From NCBI GenBank assembly GCA_016791475.1, contig JAEUWI010000062.1, positions 1-41,307 on the forward strand: DNA of 41,307 nt, in the 5' to 3' direction. The notes under the pieces are model-generated. The model searched no databases, was not told the origin of the DNA, and saw only the letters and a program-made list of their open reading frames with translations. This DNA comes from Candidatus Hydrogenedentota bacterium. GTDB lineage: Bacteria; Hydrogenedentota; Hydrogenedentia; Hydrogenedentales; JAEUWI01. The position numbers and the translations under genes were made by a program. Shown piece after piece: positions 15,599-24,385 of this stretch (position 1 is its first letter; the number at the start of each line of letters is the position of its first letter).

Positions 15599-17425
15599 TT
15601 ACTCTTTGTGGTAGCCCGCGTCGTCACCCCAGCCGGTCTTGGTGGGTTCGATGTAGATCTCTTCGGGGATCTGCATGCGCGGGTCAATCGGTGCTTCGAG
15701 GTGCAGGAGCAGGGGGTTGGTAAGACGGGCCTGCCACTGGGCCATGGCGTCGAATCGATTCTTGTCCGTTTTCCCCAGTTCGAAGGGGAGGTAGGCCCAT
15801 TCTTCGAGGAAGACGCTGCCTTCGGGGATATTCACGAGCTGCTGGGGGTTCCGGCCGCCGTAGGGGTAGGCGAGGGCGCGGGTCCAGTAGATCCAGGGGC
15901 CGGTGGTCACGTACATGAAGGGGTTCAGCGTGCGGAGTTCGCCGTTGAGCCCGCCGTTCATGTAGTTCACCTGGATGCCGCCGTAGCCGCAGCCTTTTTC
16001 TCGGTCGAAGAAGGCGATCCAGGGCGTGGTGTCGGCCATGGTCCATTCGCTGAGGTCGGGGGCGGCGGTGATGTTGCGCGTCTCGATTTTGTTGTGCTCG
16101 GCGTCGAACCAGGCGGCCTCGCTGAAGGCTTCGCGGGCGAAGACGACTTCGGAGTTGCGCAGGGCCTGCACGGCGACTTCATGGCGGATGTGCATGGAGG
16201 AGCGCATGCGGAAGTAGGGCACGCCCGCATAGAACTCGTATTCCATGGAGGTGGTCACTTCGGGCATGAGGGGCATCTGTCCCCAGAGGCGGGTGCGGTA
16301 TACGACGGGGCCTCGGGACTCTTCGAAATCGTAGTCGTATTTGCCGGGCTCCCAGTCGGAGATGTGAACCCAGGCCCGGGGCGGAGAGTAGACGTCGGGG
16401 TTCCACTGTATGGCGCCGTTCGTTTCTTTCTTGTGCTCAAATTTCAGTTCGGGTTTGGCCTTGAGCACGACCTCGTCAAGCATGCCATTGAGGGGGTGCA
16501 TCTTGAAGGCATAGGTGCTGTTGGCCACGGTCACGCCGGGGCCTTCACCGGAGACCTGAAGGTCCGAGGCGTACTGGGGCGCGGGGGCTTCCGGGTTTCC
16601 GTGGAAGACGAGGTAGACGGCGCTTCCGCGCGCTGCGACATCGGCGGAGAACATGACGGTCACGGCGTCGGTCGGCAGGAAGGTGGCCGGCTTCTGCTTG
16701 CCGTGTTCGTCGTACATGGGGGCTTCTTCGGCGATCGACGTGTCATGGTCAATGATCTGGCTGGGCACTTCGTGGTGAAGTCCCGATTTTGGATCGAAGT
16801 GGACGACGCGAATCTCTCGGTTCGGGTCGTTCAGGGTGTCCGGGTAGACGAGCATGGTCACCTGGACGGGTTCGGCGACGCGGGGGTGGCCGACGGTTTC
16901 ACTGAGCACGACGCTCTGATAGTGTTTCCAGGCGGGGTTCCAGTACCCCCCTTTCGGCGGGGCGGTGGCGCTGACTTCGCCGGTATGGGCTTCGCCCTTT
17001 TTCCCGCCGAGGTGAACGGTGGCGCGGAGGGTTACGGACTCGCCCGCACGCCAATCCGCGCGGACGTAGAGCGTGGGTTTCGTGTAGAAGTGGTCGGGCC
17101 GAATGCTCTTGAGCGCCTCGGCAATGGTGAGGCGCCGCTCGTTTCGCGGCTGGTCGGGCGGCAGGGGATGATCTTTGTCGGCCAGCAGGTAGTTGCGCTC
17201 CACGGCGCCATTGACAAGAAGTTCTCCTACAAAGAGCTCCTCGTGATTGGCGATGTCGAGGTCCACGGTCACGTGGTAGTAGGGCACGGCGACTGTGGGC
17301 ATGTGGAACTGGAGCGGGCCAATCGGCAGGGCCTTTGCCGCCGCTTCCTGGGCGCCGGCCATGGCGGCGCTCGACAGGAGCCCCACGAGTAAGACGGCAA
17401 GTCTGGCGAAACTTCGTTTTGTCAT
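15599..17425 (-). CDS. Large secreted protein of unknown function
   Basis: This is a 608-residue protein with a Sec signal (MTKRSFARLAVLLVGLLSSAAMAGAQ). The mature part looks all-beta: many aromatic strands, 'YYHVTVDLDIANHEELFVGELLVNG' near the start, and a long central region with 'YRTRLWGQMPLM', 'YEFYAGVPYFRMRSSMHI' and 'GYGGIQVNYMNGG'. This is the look of a beta-sandwich or supersandwich as found in polysaccharide lyases and GH-associated proteins, but I cannot match a family. AGGGA stands about 9 bases before ATG 17425; longer readings to 17614 run through repeat DNA. It ends in a strong terminator. Neighbouring secreted genes suggest a role in carbohydrate use, which is inference. Confidence 0.75.
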   Translation of the reverse strand: MTKRSFARLAVLLVGLLSSAAMAGAQEAAAKALPIGPLQFHMPTVAVPYYHVTVDLDIANHEELFVGELLVNGAVERNYLLADKDHPLPPDQPRNERRLTIAEALKSIRPDHFYTKPTLYVRADWRAGESVTLRATVHLGGKKGEAHTGEVSATAPPKGGYWNPAWKHYQSVVLSETVGHPRVAEPVQVTMLVYPDTLNDPNREIRVVHFDPKSGLHHEVPSQIIDHDTSIAEEAPMYDEHGKQKPATFLPTDAVTVMFSADVAARGSAVYLVFHGNPEAPAPQYASDLQVSGEGPGVTVANSTYAFKMHPLNGMLDEVVLKAKPELKFEHKKETNGAIQWNPDVYSPPRAWVHISDWEPGKYDYDFEESRGPVVYRTRLWGQMPLMPEVTTSMEYEFYAGVPYFRMRSSMHIRHEVAVQALRNSEVVFAREAFSEAAWFDAEHNKIETRNITAAPDLSEWTMADTTPWIAFFDREKGCGYGGIQVNYMNGGLNGELRTLNPFMYVTTGPWIYWTRALAYPYGGRNPQQLVNIPEGSVFLEEWAYLPFELGKTDKNRFDAMAQWQARLTNPLLLHLEAPIDPRMQIPEEIYIEPTKTGWGDDAGYHKE

Positions 17426-17543
17426 TGGGCGATCCCTTTCAGGCTGAGGTGATGATTTTCCCATTGGGTTATGATCGCGATTGCCGGTGGCGATGTCAAC
17501 GCCGCGTTGCCGCGTCGCGCCAGGGAGGATAAAGAATGCGTGT

Positions 17544-17578
17544 TGAACCGCGAATGAACGCGAATAGACGCGAATTCC
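17544..17578. repeat. 10-bp CGCGAAT tandem units (single arm)
   Basis: Three 10-bp units beginning CGCGAAT follow one another. I find no inverted partner nearby, so this is one arm of the hairpin type seen elsewhere, or a reduced copy. Confidence 0.75.
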
Positions 17579-17602
17579 TGCTTGCATCCTGGCTGGGAGG
17601 GG

Positions 17603-17820
17603 TATTTTCACCACGAAGGCACGAAGAAGAGAGAGGGAAGAAAGCGTTCTGCGACTAAGATTCTCCCTGCAATCAAAGCAGGGCTAAATTGAGCTTGCAT
17701 CCCAATTTTCTTTGCGCCTTCGCGCCTTTGCGTGCCTGAGATTAGCTGAGCGACCGCCGATGCCCTACAGCGCCGCAATCTCATTGCTCATCGTGTTCTT
17801 CGTGGCCTTCGTGGTAAATC
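17603..17820. repeat. Hairpin with CACGAAG units and inner GCGCC units
   Basis: The outer arms (17603-17631 and 17793-17820) are inverted copies built on CACGAAGG/CACGAAGAA units of 8-9 bases. Inside, 17710-17737 carries CTTTGCGCC-like units of the same period. The inner block may be the remnant of a second hairpin. Confidence 0.7.
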
Positions 17821-17933
17821 ATTTTGTTTGAGATTGTTCCGCGTCGTATGAGTTGCGATAGTATGGGGTGGAATCGGATATTGCTTACAAACTCCAATCG
17901 GCCGTCACCCCCCGTGGCAGGCGAGGTGCTATA

Positions 17934-20900
17934 ATGACATCAAGATGCGCTTCCCGGTATCTTCGCTTTTTCACTTATCTGATGTTGTATTTTTTGGTCA
18001 CCGCGGTTCCGACCGCGGCGCAGGTGCCGAACCTGCTGCCGAACGGCGATGCGGAAGACGAGTTTGTGAACCACATCCGCGTGGGGGAAAAGCGCACCAC
18101 GACCATGGAGGCGTGGAACTCGGGCGAGCCCACGTTCTGGAAGCGCGGTCATGGCGCGTCGCTTGACGGGGGGACGGTTCACGGCGGCAAGTACGCGATT
18201 GCGCTCCAGGCCGATGAACAGACAGCGGAGGCGACGGTATTCTCGGACTATTGGCGGGTGAAGGATGCTTCCATGCCTTTTGGCTTGCCGCTGGCGCCGG
18301 GGCGCCCGGTTAAGATTTCCTTCCACGTTAAGACGTCGCCCACGCTGGCGGCGGATTCCTTCAGTGCGGAGATCCGGCTGGGGACGATTGATGGTTTGCC
18401 TTCCGAAACCCAAACCGTATCCATGGGGGCCGAGACTGAGTGGAAGGAGGTCACGCACACGATGACGCCCGAGGCGCTGCGTTGGGGCGTGTCGGTCACG
18501 TTTCGCGCGGCCGGCAACCTCGGCGATGGGCAGACGGTTTGGATCGATGATGTGTCGGTGACGCAGGATCTGGGCGAGCGACTCAACCTGGTGCACAATC
18601 CCGGTTTCGAGCAGATGGCGCCGGGCTCGCCGTGGCCGGTTGGCTGGGAAGCGCCCATGGACGACCAGTGGGTGAGTTGGGTCGGCGGCGAATTCCGCGC
18701 ACCGCAGTTTCACTACGCCGCGAAGAGTGGCCAGAATGCAATCCGCTGCACCGTGACCTATGCCGACGTGTCCGGGTTATCCCAGGTAGTGCAACTCAAT
18801 CAAGAGGTGGCACGGCCCGTCGCGATTGAGCTCTGGGCCAAGCTGGACAATTCCATCGGCAACAGCGCGGCGGGCGGCGGCTATTACGGATCGGACAACC
18901 TGCCGAACCTGACCATCTTTGTTTACCATCAGGACGGCACCATGCAGGAGGTGTCCCCCACCTTCTGCCTGGGCGAGAGCGACCACGACTGGGACTACCT
19001 GCGCGGGGGCTTCGTCCCGCAGAAGCCGGTGGCTCGGATCCGGCTCCAGGCGACGGTGCTGGGAACGGAGCCCACGACGAGCCTCTGGCTCGACAATGTA
19101 GAAGCATTTGAACTGGATAGCGAGGGCCCATTGCTGCCGAGCGCCGTCTTTGCGCCCAACCGGACGCTCTACAGCGCGTGGGGCGAAGTGGATGATTCCG
19201 TTACCGATCAGGTTCAGGCGGCCATGAACGACGAGCGCCTTTCTCTGTTCATTCCGCGCGCGCCGGAAGACGGCGAGAGCCGGGTCTACCTGAACCCGTC
19301 GGCCTGGGAACCCACGGGCACGCACCAGCGCTACCTCTTCAAGGTGATCCGTCTGCAGGAGAACGGGCAAATCGGCATGGCCGATGCCGTGGAGAAACAG
19401 GGTCTTGTTGCGGAGGGTCCGTTCAGCGATGGGGCCACATCCGGCATCGGCATGAACATGACGTTGGGCGGGTGCGCCCTCTCCCTAACCTGGCGCACGC
19501 TGGGGCTTGATGGCCCACCCGAAGGTCCGATTGGTTTTAATCTGCAGCAAAGCGGCTCCGACGGTGATCGCTTCTGGACGGGAAAGTCGGCGGCGGTCGC
19601 GGAGACGGGCATCCTCGTTCCCCCGGCGTCGCGCGGCCTGTCCATTCGCTCCATCCGCTTTGGAAACCGCTACGAAAACGAGACCGATCAGACGCGAGAC
19701 CCGGTGTCCCAGCCGCCGCTCTATGCCGGGATGAACAACGGGGCCGTATGGATCGCCAACAGTGGCCCTGCGACCGAGTTCACGTTGACGGCGGGTGTGC
19801 TCGGACGCGCCATGGTGGAGACACCGGTTTCAATTGGGACTGACGAAACGAAGCGCGTTGCCTTTTCATATGATGCGGGCAGCAGCATGTCGGGGTCCTT
19901 TGATATTGCGCTGCGCCGCGATGATGAACTGCTGTTGGAAGACACCTATCCACTGGTGTCGCCGGAGCCCATGGAACTTATTCCCGATCAGGAGTACTAC
20001 TATCCCGAGGAGACCGAGGCGACGGTGGAAGTGCATGCGCGCTACCGGCCCCTGCCGGAGAAGGGTCGGGCCGAGGTAATCGTGCGCGATTTGCAGAACA
20101 ATCGTGTGGTTTCGTCCTTGAATCACGAAATCCACGCGCCTGTTTCAAGCTTCCGCCTTCCGCTGGATACGCTGCGTATCAATCCGACGCCGGTGCAGGA
20201 TTATATCGTTGAAGTTTCATGGTTCGACGATCAGGAGGCCCTGATCGGAACGCAGTCCGCGCGAATCGGCCGAATCAACCACACCGTTCGCCATGCCCTG
20301 CCCGCTGTGAAGTCCGTCTCGGTCGACGAAACGGGCCGGCTCATGATCAATGGCGACTTCCCCTTTTTCCCCGTGGTGCCTTCCTTGAGCAACGAGGCCT
20401 GGGACGCGGGGATCGACCTTGGGGGAAACATGTATCGCCCCATTTACTCGCCAGGAAGTGACAATCCAGACCTTGTGACCAGCATGGTCGCGGCGGCGGA
20501 CAGGGCCTGGTCGAAGAATGTGTATCTGATGCCTATCGGACCTGGTCCCGGGCAGGTGGAGGCCTTTGAGAAGGAAGTGCCAGCCATCTTCGCGCACCCC
20601 GGCTTCCTGGGGGCCTATCCAAGGCAGTTCTACTATTGGAATCTAGACGATGCCCAAGTGGCCTACCGGAATCAGATGGAGGGGATCTTCGCCGCCCAAT
20701 CCTCGAAGCGCCTGCTGGTGTGGGGCCATCACGATTCGAGTTTCCTGTACGATCACGATGAGGCATGGTCCAATGTTCACCCGGCGGTGGGCTATTGCTA
20801 CGTGCACATTATGGGGCGGCCAGGATCGGGCTGGCGCAATGCGCCTTTTCTCACACGGACGGAGCAGGTGCTCGACCCCGTCCGCTTCAAGCTGGCGGAG

Positions 20901-21392
20901 GTCAATCTTTACGTGACGTGGCACGATGACGAGATTGTGCCGGAGCATTTCAAAACGTATTACTCGCTCCGCGCCGATTCGATTGCGGGTTTTCGCAACG
21001 AGTCCTATTTGTCCGTCATCTATGGCGCGGACGGACTCTATCATTACATCTGCACGCAGACGGGGGGCCTGCAGCGGCTTCGCGGGTGGTTCCAGGAGAT
21101 GAACTTCATGTGGCCTGTGTTTGCTGCGGACGACTCCGGTATCGCGGTAACCGTGTCACCCGCGAGCAGCGGCATCGAGGCTCGGGTGAAATCTCATGAA
21201 AGCCGCTTGTACCTCTTGACCGCGAACGCCGCTGAACGGCCCACCGAGGCGACTATCGTGATCGACGGACTCGATGGGATGACGGTGAAGAAGTGCTTTG
21301 ACCTGCCCGGCGCATTGACGGTCGAGGGTGATGCGATCCACGATACCTGGGGCGCGCAGGACGCGTTTGTTTACGAGATCGCTGTTCCCTGA
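17934..21392 (+). CDS. Secreted multidomain glycosidase-like protein with two carbohydrate-binding-like domains
   Basis: This exported protein has 1152 residues. After a signal peptide (ends near residue 29) two beta-sandwich modules of the CBM4/9-like type follow, at about 30-215 and 220-400; each starts with a 'LLPNGDAE' or 'LVHNPGFEQM' motif and ends with 'WIDDVSV' or 'WLDNVEAF'. Several beta domains fill the middle. From about 800 to 1060 there is a barrel-like segment starting 'RLMINGDFPFFPVVPSL', as in GH2/GH42-type catalytic domains. Where such enzymes usually read 'W-x-L-x-D-E-P', this one has 'YYWNLDDAQ', so the usual Glu is not at the expected site; activity is uncertain. GAGG precedes ATG 17934. 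Substrate unknown, probably a plant or algal polysaccharide. Confidence 0.75.
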   Translation: MTSRCASRYLRFFTYLMLYFLVTAVPTAAQVPNLLPNGDAEDEFVNHIRVGEKRTTTMEAWNSGEPTFWKRGHGASLDGGTVHGGKYAIALQADEQTAEATVFSDYWRVKDASMPFGLPLAPGRPVKISFHVKTSPTLAADSFSAEIRLGTIDGLPSETQTVSMGAETEWKEVTHTMTPEALRWGVSVTFRAAGNLGDGQTVWIDDVSVTQDLGERLNLVHNPGFEQMAPGSPWPVGWEAPMDDQWVSWVGGEFRAPQFHYAAKSGQNAIRCTVTYADVSGLSQVVQLNQEVARPVAIELWAKLDNSIGNSAAGGGYYGSDNLPNLTIFVYHQDGTMQEVSPTFCLGESDHDWDYLRGGFVPQKPVARIRLQATVLGTEPTTSLWLDNVEAFELDSEGPLLPSAVFAPNRTLYSAWGEVDDSVTDQVQAAMNDERLSLFIPRAPEDGESRVYLNPSAWEPTGTHQRYLFKVIRLQENGQIGMADAVEKQGLVAEGPFSDGATSGIGMNMTLGGCALSLTWRTLGLDGPPEGPIGFNLQQSGSDGDRFWTGKSAAVAETGILVPPASRGLSIRSIRFGNRYENETDQTRDPVSQPPLYAGMNNGAVWIANSGPATEFTLTAGVLGRAMVETPVSIGTDETKRVAFSYDAGSSMSGSFDIALRRDDELLLEDTYPLVSPEPMELIPDQEYYYPEETEATVEVHARYRPLPEKGRAEVIVRDLQNNRVVSSLNHEIHAPVSSFRLPLDTLRINPTPVQDYIVEVSWFDDQEALIGTQSARIGRINHTVRHALPAVKSVSVDETGRLMINGDFPFFPVVPSLSNEAWDAGIDLGGNMYRPIYSPGSDNPDLVTSMVAAADRAWSKNVYLMPIGPGPGQVEAFEKEVPAIFAHPGFLGAYPRQFYYWNLDDAQVAYRNQMEGIFAAQSSKRLLVWGHHDSSFLYDHDEAWSNVHPAVGYCYVHIMGRPGSGWRNAPFLTRTEQVLDPVRFKLAEVNLYVTWHDDEIVPEHFKTYYSLRADSIAGFRNESYLSVIYGADGLYHYICTQTGGLQRLRGWFQEMNFMWPVFAADDSGIAVTVSPASSGIEARVKSHESRLYLLTANAAERPTEATIVIDGLDGMTVKKCFDLPGALTVEGDAIHDTWGAQDAFVYEIAVP

Positions 21393-21462
21393 TGCGCTAT
21401 GATGACAGCGGGTTCGCGGGGCATCCGTCGGCCCATTGACAGGCACCCAGGCAGAGGCATTC

Positions 21463-22713
21463 ATGGCAGATGATGCAAGTGATGCAGTACGTTCCACGCT
21501 GGACGCGATCTATCGCACGGAATCGCGGCGGGTTCTTGCGACATTGATCCGCCTGCTGGGCGATTTCGATCTGGCGGAGGAAGCGCTCTATGACGCATTC
21601 CGTGCGGCGTTGGAGCAGTGGCCTGAGAAAGGCATCCCCGCCCAGCCCCGGGCCTGGCTCGTTTCGGCGGGACGCTTCAAGGGCATCGACGCGCTGCGGC
21701 GCCGCAAGCGCTTTGACGACGCCGCACCGGCACTTGCCGAGCGCTATGGTGGCGAAGCTGCCGCGGAGTGGAACGACGAGGAACTGGAGGATGATCAACT
21801 CCGACTGATCTTCACCTGCTGCCACCCGGCGCTGGCCCCGGAAGCGCGGGTGGCGCTGACGTTGCGCGAACTGTGCGGATTGACCACGGAGGAGATCGCC
21901 CGAGCCTTTCTGACTGCGCCGCCCACGCTGGCCCAACGCATCGTTCGGGCGAAGTCAAAGATTCGCGATGCAGGCATACCGTACCAGGTGCCGCCACCCG
22001 AAGAGCTTCCCGAACGGCTGGAGGCCGTGCTTCAGGTCATTTATCTGCTCTTCAATGAGGGCTACTACGCTTCGTCCGGCGCGGCGCTGACCCGGGCCGA
22101 CTTGTCGGGCGAGGCCATACGATTGGGACGCCTCCTGGTGGAGCTATTGCCGGAGCCCGAAGCGATGGGCCTGCTGGCCTTGATGCTGCTGCAGGAGTCG
22201 CGCAGGGCCGCGCGCAGCACTGACGCGGGCGACTTGATCCTGCTGGAGGATCAGGACCGAAGCTTGTGGCGTCGCGATCTGATCGAGGAGGGCCTCGCGA
22301 TGGCGGGTCGTGCGCTGTCCCTGCGACCGGAGCGGCAGGATCCCTACACGATTCAGGCCGCGATTGCGGCGGTGCATGCCCAGGCCCCGAATGCGTCCGC
22401 CACCGACTGGGCGCGCATTGCGGGGCTATACGGAATACTGGGGCGAATCCAGCCCTCGCCCGTGGTAGAGTTGAACCGGGCCGTCGCCGTGGCCATGGCG
22501 GAGGGTCCAGCGGCGGGGCTTGCGCTGGTGGAGGCGCTTCTCGCGGAGGGCACGCTGGCGGACTATCACCTGGCGCATTCCGCGCGGGCTGATTTCCTGC
22601 GCCGCCTGGGTCGTCGCGACGAGGCCCGGGAGGCCTATGGGCAGGCGCTGAAACTGGTACGGCAGGAACCGGAGCGGCGCTTCCTGGAGCGGCGACTGCG
22701 GGAACTGGGATGA
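21463..22713 (+). CDS. ECF42-type sigma factor with C-terminal extension
   Basis: This 416-residue protein combines an ECF sigma core (residues about 1-175) with a long helical C-terminal extension, the layout of the ECF42 group (DUF6596 type). The core shows region 2 ('[17 protein letters not shown]', '[22 protein letters not shown]') and region 4 ('[16 protein letters not shown]', '[20 protein letters not shown]'). The extension carries the family hallmark '[13 protein letters not shown]'. Such factors are encoded beside DGPF (YCII-like) proteins and lack a classical anti-sigma factor, as here. ATG 21463 has GAGG 5 bases upstream; TTG 21436 is a weaker option. A candidate ECF42 promoter lies right after it, before the first YCII gene. 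Confidence 0.92.
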   Translation: MADDASDAVRSTLDAIYRTESRRVLATLIRLLGDFDLAEEALYDAFRAALEQWPEKGIPAQPRAWLVSAGRFKGIDALRRRKRFDDAAPALAERYGGEAAAEWNDEELEDDQLRLIFTCCHPALAPEARVALTLRELCGLTTEEIARAFLTAPPTLAQRIVRAKSKIRDAGIPYQVPPPEELPERLEAVLQVIYLLFNEGYYASSGAALTRADLSGEAIRLGRLLVELLPEPEAMGLLALMLLQESRRAARSTDAGDLILLEDQDRSLWRRDLIEEGLAMAGRALSLRPERQDPYTIQAAIAAVHAQAPNASATDWARIAGLYGILGRIQPSPVVELNRAVAVAMAEGPAAGLALVEALLAEGTLADYHLAHSARADFLRRLGRRDEAREAYGQALKLVRQEPERRFLERRLRELG

Positions 22714-22751
22714 GGGTGGCGGAATGTTTTCCCGAGAAAAGTTTCTCCGCC

Positions 22752-22778
22752 TGTCGATTTCCGTCTTTCCCAGTCGAC
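22752..22778 (+). promoter_or_regulatory. Candidate ECF42-dependent promoter
   Basis: TGTCGA (22752-22757) and TCGAC (22774-22778) are separated by 16 bases. From memory, ECF42 promoters have TGTCGA at -35 and CGA at -10, which this matches. It lies 71 bases (from the -35) before the YCII start. A similar layout precedes the second YCII gene. Confidence 0.6.
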
Positions 22779-22822
22779 TAAGGGGTAGATTCTCAACCGA
22801 AACGAATGGAAAGGACCACGCT

Positions 22823-23218
22823 ATGTTGTTCGTATGCTTTGGGTATCACAATGAATTGCAGTCCGCGACGCAGCCCGTCGAGGTCGGTCAGGCCATGATG
22901 GACGAGTGCTTTGAGTATGACGACGAGTTGCGCAAGAACGGCCATTTTGCGGGGGGCCATGCCCTGCAGCCTTCCAGCACTGCCACGACACTGCGCTGGA
23001 AGGATGGGAAGCCATTGATCACCGATGGGCCCTATGCCGAGACGAAGGAGCAGATTGGCGGCATCCTGCTGCTGGAGGCCCGGGACCTGGACCACGCCAT
23101 CGAGCTGATGTCCAAGCATCCCGGAATCAAAGTGGGGCCCTTCGAAATCCGCCCGGCGGCGGATCTGAGTGCTTTCATGCGGGAAAGCGCGGCCCGGCGC
23201 GCGGCGAAGCAGGGTTAA
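22823..23218 (+). CDS. YCII-related (DGPF) protein
   Basis: This 131-residue cytoplasmic protein has the YCII/DGPF fold, a ferredoxin-like alpha/beta barrel dimer. The motif reads DGP-Y at residues 68-71 followed by 'AETKEQIGG'; the fourth position is Tyr instead of Phe. '[17 protein letters not shown]' forms the following helix. These proteins accompany ECF42 sigma factors and are thought to be their targets or signal partners; no reaction is established. AAAGGA before ATG 22823 supports the start. It is the first gene after the candidate ECF42 promoter and probably shares a transcript with the next two genes. Confidence 0.88.
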   Translation: MLFVCFGYHNELQSATQPVEVGQAMMDECFEYDDELRKNGHFAGGHALQPSSTATTLRWKDGKPLITDGPYAETKEQIGGILLLEARDLDHAIELMSKHPGIKVGPFEIRPAADLSAFMRESAARRAAKQG

Positions 23219-23271
23219 GGACAAGAAACCATCCGGGCTGCCGGCCCGCGACCTGAAGAGGAATTGATACC

Positions 23272-23760
23272 ATGACCATTATACCGTCACAGAAGATTTA
23301 TCCCTGCCTGTGGTTCGACCACCAGGCGGAAGACGCTGCGAAGTTCTACACATCGATCTTTCCCAATTCCAGGATGGGCTCCATCACCCGCTATGGAGAG
23401 GAGGCGCCACTGCCGGCGGGCACGGTGCTGACGGTTCGATTTCAGATCGAGGGCGCGGACTTTCTCGGGCTGAACGGCGGTCCGCATTACACGTTGAGCC
23501 CGGCGGTCTCGTTTGTAATCGGTTGCGATACGCAGGAAGAGATCGATTACTACTGGGAAAAACTCGGGGCGGGCGGACGCTACGATCAGTGCGGCTGGCT
23601 CGCGGATCAATTCGGTGTGTCCTGGCAGGTGGTTCCTGTGATGCTTGTGAAGCTCCTGGAGGGCGGAAACGGCAGGAAGACAGGCGCGATGATGGGGGCG
23701 CTGATGGAGATGGTAAAACTGGATATCGCCACCTTGCAAAAGGCCTATGACGAAGGTTGA
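23272..23760 (+). CDS. VOC-family protein, PhnB-like
   Basis: This 162-residue protein belongs to the vicinal-oxygen-chelate superfamily, in the PhnB / '3-demethylubiquinone-9 3-methyltransferase' type (PF06983). The fold signature is seen at the start ('IYPCLWFDHQAEDAAKFYTSIFPNS') and in 'FLGLNGGP', 'FVIGCDTQEEIDYYWEKL', 'GWLADQFGVSWQVVP'. Despite the domain name it is probably not a methyltransferase; many such proteins are metal-binding dioxygenase, resistance or lyase relatives. AGAGGA precedes ATG 23272. It sits between two DGPF genes in the ECF42 locus, a neighbourhood that is common for this family, so stress- or metabolite-linked roles are possible. Confidence 0.9.
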   Translation: MTIIPSQKIYPCLWFDHQAEDAAKFYTSIFPNSRMGSITRYGEEAPLPAGTVLTVRFQIEGADFLGLNGGPHYTLSPAVSFVIGCDTQEEIDYYWEKLGAGGRYDQCGWLADQFGVSWQVVPVMLVKLLEGGNGRKTGAMMGALMEMVKLDIATLQKAYDEG

Positions 23761-23823
23761 GGACGGATAGGACCGATAGGACGGATTTTCTTATCAGTCA
23801 TATTCGTCTTAGCGGTCCTATTT
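23761..23823. repeat. Hairpin of 9-bp GGACGGATA-type units
   Basis: The stop codon of the VOC gene is followed directly by GGACGGATA, GGACCGATA, GGACGGATT. Bases 23767-23785 pair with 23804-23822 with few mismatches. It lies inside the likely ECF42 operon, between VOC and the second YCII gene. Confidence 0.75.
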
Positions 23824-23849
23824 AAAGCGAACAGCAGAAAGGACGCCAC

Positions 23850-24221
23850 ATGAAATACCTTTGTCTCATCTGCGCGGACAAGATGATGGAAGACATGCCA
23901 CAGGCGGACGCGGATCAGCACTACCAGGATTACGCCGAATTCACGGAGACGATTCGACGCAATGGCCACTTCATCTCGTGCAACCGGCTGATGCCGCCGA
24001 ATACGGCGACGACGGTGCGCGTGCGCGGTGGGCGGCTGACCGCGACCGATGGTCCCTTCGCCGAAACCAAGGAGCAGATTGGCGGCTACTTTGTGATTGA
24101 GGCGCGCGACTTGAACGAGGCGATTCTGGTGGCTGCCAAGATTCCGGGGGCCTGGCACGGCTGCGTGGAAGTGCGGCCCATTGCGGAGGATGAACAGACG
24201 GTCGAGGCCCTCGGATTGTAA
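23850..24221 (+). CDS. YCII-related (DGPF) protein
   Basis: This 123-residue protein is the second DGPF partner of the first ECF42 sigma factor. The full motif DGPF lies at residues 67-70, followed by '[18 protein letters not shown]'. The N-terminal 'MKYLCLICADK' forms the first strand. AAAGGA lies 7 bases before ATG 23850. The repeat hairpin at 23761-23823 separates it from the VOC gene by 89 bases in total; I see no separate promoter, so it may be co-transcribed. Confidence 0.92.
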   Translation: MKYLCLICADKMMEDMPQADADQHYQDYAEFTETIRRNGHFISCNRLMPPNTATTVRVRGGRLTATDGPFAETKEQIGGYFVIEARDLNEAILVAAKIPGAWHGCVEVRPIAEDEQTVEALGL

Positions 24222-24259
24222 AGCGTCGCGCCTTCCCCGGCGGCGGGACTGCTGCGAAC

Positions 24260-24288
24260 TTGACGCGCACGCCGACAAGTGCTTAAAT
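24260..24288 (+). promoter_or_regulatory. Promoter for the DUF4838-like gene
   Basis: TTGACG (24260-24265) and TTAAAT (24283-24288) lie 17 bases apart, about 98 bases before ATG 24386. Confidence 0.5.
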
Positions 24289-24385
24289 GAAGTGTTGATT
24301 TCGACCATACCCGTCGCCGGTTGCCGAGGGTCGCGCTGACGTCAACTGCCCACCTTTGTTTTCTTGCACCGATCGGGGAATTCGC

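Larger units (their letters stand above)
17426..17933. other. Divergent intergenic region rich in short repeats
   Basis: No gene is seen in these 508 bases between two divergent secreted-protein genes. They contain the repeat blocks at 17544-17578 and 17603-17820. TTGTTC and GATAGT about 17 bases apart (near 17834-17862) could be a weak promoter for the rightward gene. Confidence 0.5.

Noticed and set aside
15482-17392. Rightward open frame of 636 codons
   Set aside because: Mirror of the 608-residue secreted protein; the Gly/Val/His-rich product looks like an antisense reading.
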